Source: Warburgia ugandensis (lineage: Eukaryota > Streptophyta > Magnoliopsida > Canellales > Canellaceae). Taken from it: a DNA stretch of 64,000 nucleotides. Position 1 is the first letter of the stretch, and each line of letters begins with the position of its first letter. Positions 56,501 to 64,000 of this stretch are shown here, one piece after another. The notes beneath the pieces were generated by a model, which had not been told where the DNA came from, ran no database searches, and saw only the letters and a program-made list of their open reading frames with translations. Position numbers and translations under genes: made by a program. The DNA is taken from assembly GCA_035236585.1 (NCBI GenBank), contig CP141128.1, positions 35,632,684-35,696,683 on the forward strand, in the 5' to 3' direction.

Positions 56501-59154
56501 TGTAATGACTCCATTTTTGTAACCTTGAAATCCCATGTCGGTAATGAAAAGTTCACTTTTTGAGATAAGGGTATTTTTGGTCATTTCACTGTTCACCCTA
56601 ACTAGACCCTGAAATTTGGTCCTTAGAATGGTACCCTTAGGTGCGTCTCAGAAAAAGGAATCCAACAAGACCAGAATCACCCAAAACAGAGTTAAAATGA
56701 GCAAGTTATGGCTCTTTGAAGTTCAAGGGCAAAATTGTAATTCAATTTAAAACGAATTGGCCTGAGAAAATAGGGACCCGTTTTGATACGGGCACCCCCT
56801 TATTCCCAAACGTACTGCATCACCGACATTCTAGAATGTCGGTGTGCAGGGGAAAACCACCACCATTCTCGAGGTTTCTCCACCACCCTTCCATGGTGGT
56901 GGAAACCCCCTCTAGAACCCTCCTTAAGCTCTATAAATAGAGCTCTTAGGCGCCTCCAATGACAGCCCAAAACCCTAGGAAAAACCAATCTTAGAGTTGT
57001 AGGCAAGAGGAGAAAATGTGAAAAATACCCAGCCATGAACCAGGTACGCCTTAAACAACTCCAAACCCATCTCCCCCTCAGTCTTAGGTTGAATATCCCT
57101 AAATTTTTGCATGAGAAACCATGCAAAACGGGGCTCTAGGGAGCCACAACAGACCTAGGGTAGGTGCCTAGGGAGTTCCTATTCGATAGGGTTGAACCAG
57201 GGCATCCTGAGGATGCCCAGGTCACCACATAACCAAAACGCACCCAGTGCATTAAAGGAAAACCGACGGGCACGTCCGTGGACATGCTCACAAATGAAAA
57301 AAGGGGCGGAGGCCCAGTGCGTTGGTGGATGCGCCCTGTGGGGCGCGGGGCGTTGACGCGTCCCAGGTGCCCGCCTCATTTGGGCCTACGACGGTGATGC
57401 CGTGCATTCCACGTAAGCGGAACGCGCAACCTGATGACGCCTGGGAGCGTATGACCGCATGTGCAGGCCAGTCGCTGCTCAACCGGGACGCAACGCGGGG
57501 CCCGTTTTGGACCTTTATATGTATTCTTAACACTAAAATACCCATAACTTGAGTTCTAAGACTCCGATTGAGGCGCCGTGAGAGGCGTTGTGTTCGTATC
57601 GACGTCGCGGACATACCCAAACCATAAAATACCTAATCAAGCCCCTATATAAGGCTAGAATGACCCTTAAACTATGATAGTGGCATGGGGCCATTAAACC
57701 TTTGCAAACCTGACTATATCAAGGCCTAGTTAGGGACCTTAAGAGGCCCTTAGGCATGGGAATGAACCCTTAATGCCTAAGTAGTGAGGTAAAATGTTCT
57801 AGAACCTATAGAAATAGGCCAAGCTAACCTTTTTCCCCTAAACCATGTCTAGGAACGTACGAGGACAAGGGGACTAGTGCGATCAAACCAGGTAGGTGTC
57901 CTATCGCTACTAGACTTTTAAAAAGAACCCATGATGCTTTGAGAATGCATGTTTTGAGTCATGGTTGCTTTTCTAATGCATGTTTTAAGTTTTTAAGTTA
58001 CATGTCCTGTCTTTACTCGTATATCATATAAACTTATGTTATATCCTTATGCACATGACCTGTTTAGCATGAATTGATTTCATAAATGAACTTAGCATGC
58101 ATATGAAAAATACATTGCGTATATATTTCCAAGACATGTGTTACATGCATAGACATGTTTTGAAAAAGGATTCTTGTCTGCATGATACATGCATAGACAT
58201 GTTTTGAAAAAAAAAAGGTTCCTGCCTGCTTGATAGTATATGATTTGGGCTAGTAAGCTCGTGGACGCTATGCCGAGAGGTTCGGGGTGGCCTCCTAGCC
58301 TCTACCACTATAGGTGGAAAGGGTACCATGCCAAAAAGGCTTGTCCTCACTTTGATTGCTGTGGTAAATGAGGACTACCACTGGAGGTGTCACAACACCC
58401 GTCGAAGTGTCATATGCCCCGTGGAGGCTATGACTGAGAGTCCCTAGGTACCCGGGGACCACACGGCGCTGAGGTCATGGGCATAGTGTGCCCTATGTTT
58501 TTGAGGATTTACTTGCATGCATATGGCATGACATGAGTGTGGTTGACCATAGATCCATGAGTTGGATTTAGTTGAGCATCTTATGCATATCATAGTATAT
58601 GTTTATAATATCTATGTTACTTTTGACTTGGATTATGCGATTCTTTAAGTCGTTAGTATTCTATTTTGACAATGGCTTTTAATATCGATATTGAACATGA
58701 GTGTCCAAACATGCACATGGTTTAAAGAACATATGGTTTAAAACATAGCATGCATTGTAAAACTAGTAGTGATAGACTCCTACTGAGTATAGTGTATACT
58801 CACCCAATCCTTAACATTTTTTAGATACAAGTAAACACTTAAGGACAGGATACACCCGTGACAGAGAACATCCAAATTAAGTACAAGTAAGTAAACCCCT
58901 ACCTTATCTTTTAGTGAATGTTACTTGATTGTAGTTACTCTCTGTAGCTGGGGCTGTGACTAACACTTTCTTGGGAATAGAGTTGATTTAAAACTATGCC
59001 ATGGCTATATGATTTGAAAATGTGTTTCGACACTCGGGGTTTTATATCAAAGATTGCTTTCCAAAAAAAAATATTTTCATGCATTTCATATTTCTAAAGC
59101 AAGAGATCTCACCTTTTTATGAAATTTGCATCATATGAAACCCGGGTCGTCACA
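56501..59154 (+). mobile_element. 2.6-kb solo LTR, copy 2
   Basis: Bounded by TGTAATGACTCC and ..AACCCGGGTCGTCACA with an exact AAGGA duplication. It is the same family as 37182-39806 and colinear throughout. The TATA box is at 56931-56939. The CpG-rich block (57.23-57.62 kb) differs strongly in sequence from that of copy 1, while the flanks and the U5 block around 58.25-58.50 kb align well. No coding domain, primer site or internal terminal repeat was found. Retained CpG sites and perfect duplications point to a fairly recent insertion. Confidence 0.85.
56931..56939 (+). promoter_or_regulatory. TATA box of solo LTR copy 2
   Basis: CTATAAATA preceded by AAGCT and followed by GAGCTCTTAGG; same context as copy 1. 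Confidence 0.65.
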
Positions 59155-59159
59155 AAGGA
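59155..59159 (+). repeat. Target-site duplication AAGGA, right
   Basis: Exact repeat of 56496-56500. Confidence 0.9.
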
Positions 59160-60709
59160 CTACTAGAGAGAGGTGCTTCCTATAATGGATGCAAAGTGGT
59201 CGCCACTATGAAGGTGAGTGCACTACGACCTCAATCTCTAACTTCATCTTCTTCTCTTCGTTCAAGAATGGAAGATGATGGGTTTGTGTTGGAATGAGAT
59301 TTGGGATGGAGATAGAAAGGGAAGATAGGCTAAATGTAAAGGAATGAGATAAAGGGGGACGAAAAGAAATAAGGGAGGATGGAAGGAGCTAAGAGATATT
59401 GGAAAGAAGGGATGGGGGGTGCGGTGCATGTAATTGCTTAGAAGTGAATGTGGGAAGGTAAGATAGGAATGGGATGAGATTATGGGGATATGGGTGGATT
59501 GGAAGTTTCCTTTCTTTCTTATCTCATATTGATTACATTGTATGGGATGATGGTAAGGGTTGGCCTTTGGCTCCACTTCATTTCTTTACTATTGGATCAT
59601 ACTTCACTTAGGATTGAGTGGATGTGATTGGTTACAAGTTTCCTTGTCCAAAATATCATGTTTTGGAGCTCCTTTATTTCTACATGTTAAATTAACATGT
59701 CTTAGAGTGAATGGCATGCATTCCTTTGAGATTTCCTTATCCACTCTTAAGTCTCCTCCTTTATCCTCTCCCAATTTACCATTTTTTCTTTGGGAAATGG
59801 TATTTAAGAGTAGAGGCATCATCCCACTTGGAAAAGGACTTTTTTCTCCTAAAAGTAAGGTGGGTAGCCCAACAAAAAATCTCCACCATTAGAATTTGGT
59901 TATGGTCTTCCTTATAGTCTTGTTTCTCATTGATCCATGCTTGTTTATGTGATTTCTCATTGGGTACTTAGGATATCAATAAACAAGTATAGATCTTGGC
60001 CTTCGAATACTTCAAAAGTAAGGATGAATGTTAGGTTAGATTTTAATAAATTGTCTGTCTCTTCACCACCTTTATTTTCTCATTATTTTTGTCATTTGAA
60101 AATGTGGAATAAAGGGCCACTGGGGGGGGGTTGCTCCACCTTGCCTAAGAAAGTCATGTACTTATTAGTGTGGTTCCATTTTCTAGTTGAGTAAGAGAGA
60201 GAGAGAGAGTGAGAGTGAGTGGAGCAAGTCTTCATGTAGTCCCCATTCTCTGACTTGTTTTAGTTCAGAAAAAAGTTCCTATATGTATATCCATATTATA
60301 TGATTTAGCTTCCATTAAAAGCTTCCCAAGATGATGGATTTCTTGCATGCAAGCATGAAAAGTCTATTACTTTCACCTTTGATAAGAACGCCCTTTATAA
60401 TACATATAAAGTTCGTCCTTCACTTAGAATTTCTTACTACTTTGACTTTGATAACAACACCCCCTTATCATTTTAAACTCTTGTAATTTATATTTTATGG
60501 TATGTAGGACCATCACATTGCTTAGACATGCTCTTGCTTCTTTTTAGGGCTATTGGGTGCTAAAATAGCATATATATATATATTTTTAGTTGTACCCTAA
60601 TTCTGCAAAATGTGAAATAAAACCTAATTAGTGATATTTAAGCTAATGTCAAGGCATTAACTACTAAATATAGGGATATCACATGTAATATTTCTATGTA
60701 TATTAAGCA
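59160..60709 (-). mobile_element. Minus-strand gypsy LTR (U3 end)
   Basis: On the minus strand the sequence TGCTTAATATACATAG begins at 60709, directly after a polypurine tract at 60724-60710, so this is the start of a 3' LTR. It runs left with no coding signal. A run of nine G lies at 60122-60130 and GAGAGA repeats at about 60.19-60.22 kb. Its far end is not resolved; it probably includes part of 54.9-56.5 kb. Confidence 0.5.
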
Positions 60710-60724
60710 CCACCAAACTTACAT
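60710..60724 (-). other. Polypurine tract, minus strand
   Basis: GTAAGTTTGGTGGTG immediately precedes the LTR start TGCTTAATA on the minus strand. AAGTTTGG(G/T)GGTG is the usual tract in Athila/Tat-type elements. Confidence 0.6.
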
Positions 60725-62061
60725 TTTTCTAATCCTTGAGCAAAACTACAAAATAGAAAAATATAAAATATAAATATCCTCGCTACCTTCACTAGTGCTA
60801 CTGCTTGCATTTAGCATATCTAGAAAGCCTTTAAAACCCTAGGTTACCCCCAGTGGATGCATTATAGTCTTATAAGGGTTTTAATGAATGACACTCATAA
60901 ACATTTCAAAACTTTTATAGAAGAACTTTATTTATTTTAGAGAATTTTCTTCCATTCATCATTCATTAAATTTCTAACTTTACAATGCTAATAAAAATGT
61001 ATAACAGTTAAAAATTCTACCTTATGCTATAGACATTCCATTATTTTATCAAAACTTGGAGTCTAAGTGTATGACTATAGCCAATATGTTAGTCTCTCAG
61101 TAAATTGTAACCTAATTTACCATCCAAAACTATGCTTTGACATCTAATCTCACACGATATTCTTGCAATTTAGGAAGATGTCACTTAGATATGGGTAAAT
61201 CTCTCATTAATATGTGAGTAGAATAATATTTATCAAGGCCAAATAATCCCACATATTTCATACAAAAGAACAATAACTAAGAAAATATCTGCTAATGGTC
61301 TCATGAAATGATATCAACTATTAAAGAATGTTACACTCTATCAAAATCCCTTTTTATTCATAAGCACATCCAAGCCATACTACTCCTATGATTAAATAGG
61401 ACTTCTATTAGGACAAAACATAGGCTTAGAACAAGGTTAAGTGTTATAAGGATAGACAAAAATATTCTAAAAAATATATAAAAGTCTTCTACTAAAGTAT
61501 TTACAATCTTCTTTTCTACACATTAGAGTGAATATTCCCTTTTCATTGGCTATCTTTTCCTCTTCTTTTCTTTTTCCTTTTTTTACTTGAGTTTGAATAT
61601 CTATTTTTTCTACTTTTTTATTTTTCTTCTATGGAACATTTTGATGTTCTTCTCTTAAAATCTGTTGCTCATACATTTTGTTTAAGAATTTCTCCAATCA
61701 ACTATGTATATTTCCAAAATAGACTAAGTAATGCATATAATATAGGGTTAAATATTGGTAACAGTTAATTGGCTGTCAAAGAAAAGGCTTAATATAAAAG
61801 GCTCAAGTGGTTAACTAATAAAAAAAATAACTTAAGGAAGGTTAAAGGCTCTAGGTTTTAACAAAAGGATGGCTTTTATCATCTCCTATGTTTCATATGA
61901 CTTAAATATGTTTGTAAACTAAAGAAATATATGGTATAATCTTTCTAATATGATTTATTAATAATTGAACTGAGACCAACTAAGAATTATGCACTTTGAA
62001 AATTTAGGAATTTATATATAACCCTCTCAAAGAAAGGTTGGCTCTATTGTTACCCAAGTTA
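60725..62061 (-). mobile_element. Minus-strand gypsy 3' untranslated region
   Basis: Blocks such as GCATTTAGCATAT and CCCTAGGTTACCCCCAGTGG match 23.95-24.01 kb (minus strand) and, reversed, the plus-strand 3' region near 35.36 kb. AATTTATATATAACCCTC at about 62.01-62.03 kb matches about 25.15 kb. No ORF is supported. It is cut at 62062 by a plus-strand LTR. Confidence 0.55.
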
Positions 62062-64000
62062 TGATAAGTGTTCAATTTTGCATAAAAAGTTACCTAATCA
62101 ATTGCTCATGTGTTATAACTTATAGTGTTAAATTAGGTTTTTTGGTTGGAATTTTATAACACATGCATTTCTAAACTAATAATTTAAAAGTTTGATATTT
62201 TGCAGGTTAAGGAGCTATTCAAAGTAACTATGTGAATGATCATAATTTTCTAAGAATTAATTAAATTTTTTCATATTTTGTAGGTCTTGAAGAAGTAATT
62301 CAAAAGCTGAGCTTGATTGAGATAAAGAATTGAAATCATTCATGAGGTATCCTAGTCTAACTAGGAAACCTAAGCAAACCAAAGTCTAAATGTCATCAAT
62401 CAAGGTGTGATGAAGGTTCAAGATCATCCTAGGGCAAGCAATAAGGCAATTGAAGAAGCAAAAGGTGACTTAAGATGGACCTAAGCGCATGCATTTCCAC
62501 CTCCTTTGCATGGGAGTCATGCAAACCACCTTCGCAATTAAAGCCATGAAAGATGGTGATAAGCCATATGAGTTACTCAAGCCTTGAAGCTACTTAAGCA
62601 TCCAAGGAATGATCCATCAAGCCAAAGGACGAGTGCCACATGGAACTGCACGGTTGGAGCATCAATCCAAGCAACTTTCCTATGTTAAAAGTATGTTTTT
62701 TAAGGGATTTTGAGAGATTAATGCAAAAGACAAGATGATCATGCATCAAGGGTCCATCAAAAGAGAAAAATCCACTTTCCTAATCCATTTCCCATCCCTA
62801 ATCCCCTATTCACCCTAGGGTTCCATGTTTTTAACTCAAAGAGGGAGCCACCTTCCTAGAAAAGGACACCGCCGCTTGCTTAGTTGGAAAAATTCAAGTG
62901 GTTTCCTAATTTAGAAACACTAGATCTAAGTCCATACAAACATGTAAAAACTTTAGCGTTTCTTCTAAATTTTCCTCCTTACTTTCTTTCTTATCCCACT
63001 CTTCCCACATTCAAAATCCATTCAATTAGGAGGGTGGAGAGCCACTTTCCTTTTATGAAAAATGACACCTCCCAGGATGCCTCCCCTCTTCCAAAATTAG
63101 AAACTAGCCAGCCATCACCTCCTATCTATCTTATGACATCATTCCTACTTAAATTTCCTCCTCCAAAACTCCTCCCAACACCCTAACCCTAGAGCCACTT
63201 TCCTCATGGATTCACTCTTTCATAAGTTAAGAACCCACTCATTTATATATACCTCCAGGTGTTTTTCTTCATTATGTTCTCTAGTTATTGTCTTGGTTAA
63301 TTGCTCTGTAATTCAGCCTAGTAGTTTACCTATTTTGATTCAGTTTCATTGTCCTAAGTTTTCCTTGTTTTGCCCCTTAGATTACATGCAACTTTTCAAC
63401 CTTCAATATCCCTCCTTTTTTGCTTCAATTATTTAATTTTTCTTTTTTAGTCAACCAAGATTTAAGTTAATTATTTTCTATAGTGACAGCCTATAGAATA
63501 TCTAGCTCAAAAATTCAAAATCTCCTCTTGAATTTTTTCTTTTCCTTTTTCACCACTTTAGTTTAGGTCCATTTTCCCTTAACTAGTTCACCCTTTTAGC
63601 TCTATTTTCTCTTGAATTCTTTGCTGGTTTTCTTTGCATGTCATCATACTTTAATTTATGATCATTATATTGAATTTTTATGTTTTTCACTAGAATTTTA
63701 TGCTTAAGAATTAGATGTAATTTCTAGCAATAATACATTTATTATGTACAAGATTTTGGCTATAATTTGAAGATGATTCAATAAGTTCTTTGAGATTTCT
63801 TATTATGAAATGTTTCTTTCATTAAACTACTTTAGATCTGAGTTGTTTTCTTGTATAAAAGTTTTGGTTTCAATTTCTTCCTTATTCTTGATTTGTTTGA
63901 TGTTCTTAAGTAGTTGAAATGGAATTTTTCTCTCCTTAACTTTGTGCTTTGTTTTCATTGATCCAAACACCTTATTTGCTTAAATCCTTAGGAACCCATT
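62062..64000 (+). mobile_element. Athila-type LTR, second subfamily, runs off the right edge
   Basis: Starts TGATAAGTGTTCAATTTTGC and aligns with 28330-30300 over its whole visible length, including CATGTGTTATAACTTATAG, the TTGCATGGGAGTCATGCAA region and the LTR phrase CCCTAGGGTTCCATGTTTTT. Small ORFs at 62884-63186 and 63206-63436 lie in this LTR and have no counterpart reading in the other copy. Confidence 0.75.

Noticed and set aside
59560..59892. 110-codon plus-strand ORF and overlapping 68-codon ORF
   Set aside because: They lie antisense in a minus-strand LTR, overlap each other in different frames and match no family.
62884..63436. Two plus-strand ORFs near the right edge
   Set aside because: They lie in an Athila-type LTR; the equivalent part of the LTR at 28.33-31.07 kb does not keep the frames.

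Overview
This window is plant nuclear DNA, AT-rich and apparently free of intact genes. Almost all of it can be assigned, or tentatively assigned, to decayed and nested transposable elements. The evidence for a plant is the mix of lineages. There are Athila-like and Tat/Ogre-like Ty3/gypsy pol remnants, a Ty1/copia integrase remnant, two RTE-clade LINE fragments, a CACTA-like subterminal hairpin array, and several very long LTRs that begin TGTAA(C/T)AACCC or TGTAATGACYCC. The species cannot be named from this sequence; a seed plant with a repeat-rich genome is the most that is supported.

Layout. 1-9.46 kb holds three copies of one unusually long LTR-like element, called family A here (ends TG..CA, about 5.1-5.2 kb when complete, no internal coding). 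Copy A1 (1-1929) sits inside copy B (1930-3661). Copy C (4318-9452) is flanked by a perfect 5-bp duplication and lies inside a minus-strand Tat-like element (3662-4312 and 9458-12.4 kb). 12.5-13.35 kb is a minus-strand copia remnant and 13.42-14.87 kb a decayed RTE LINE. Copy A2 of family A (15437-20661) has inserted into a 22-bp minisatellite. Two further arrays with a period of about 69 bp follow to 22.45 kb, and then a CACTA-like block of tandem 38-bp hairpins (22.58-23.19 kb).

23.2-46.5 kb is a mosaic of Athila-like elements in opposing orientations. It holds a minus-strand 3' end (23.19-26.03 kb), a plus-strand element (LTR, tRNA-Asp-type primer site, leader, gag stub fused to RT, RNase H, integrase, LTR; 26.04-40.16 kb) and a minus-strand gag-pro-pol (40.17-46.2 kb). 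That last pol is split by a 5'-truncated RTE LINE with an 11-bp target duplication. A 2625-bp solo LTR (37182-39806, TSD ATGAA) lies in the 3' LTR of the plus element. 46.56-52.33 kb is a minus-strand Athila-type LTR carrying family A copy A3 (47916-52200). 52.3-55 kb is poorly assigned and holds two tandem duplications and a possible plant-mobile-domain fragment. 54.9-60.7 kb is LTR-like and contains a second 2.6-kb solo LTR (56501-59154, TSD AAGGA). 60.7-64 kb is a minus-strand retroelement 3' end abutting a plus-strand Athila-type LTR that runs off the window.

The most interesting signal is in non-coding family A. It has a conserved TATA box about 575 bp from its start, which implies a transcribed LTR part of more than 4.5 kb. 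It also has a perfect 13-bp hairpin kept in three copies while the loop drifts, and a zone with about 20 GATC sites in 420-470 bp. A module of more than 300 bp in it is also found, in the same orientation, in the leader between primer site and gag of both Athila elements. Shared leader RNA in otherwise unrelated LTRs suggests a packaging or expression signal. All comparisons were made by eye within this window; no database search was possible.
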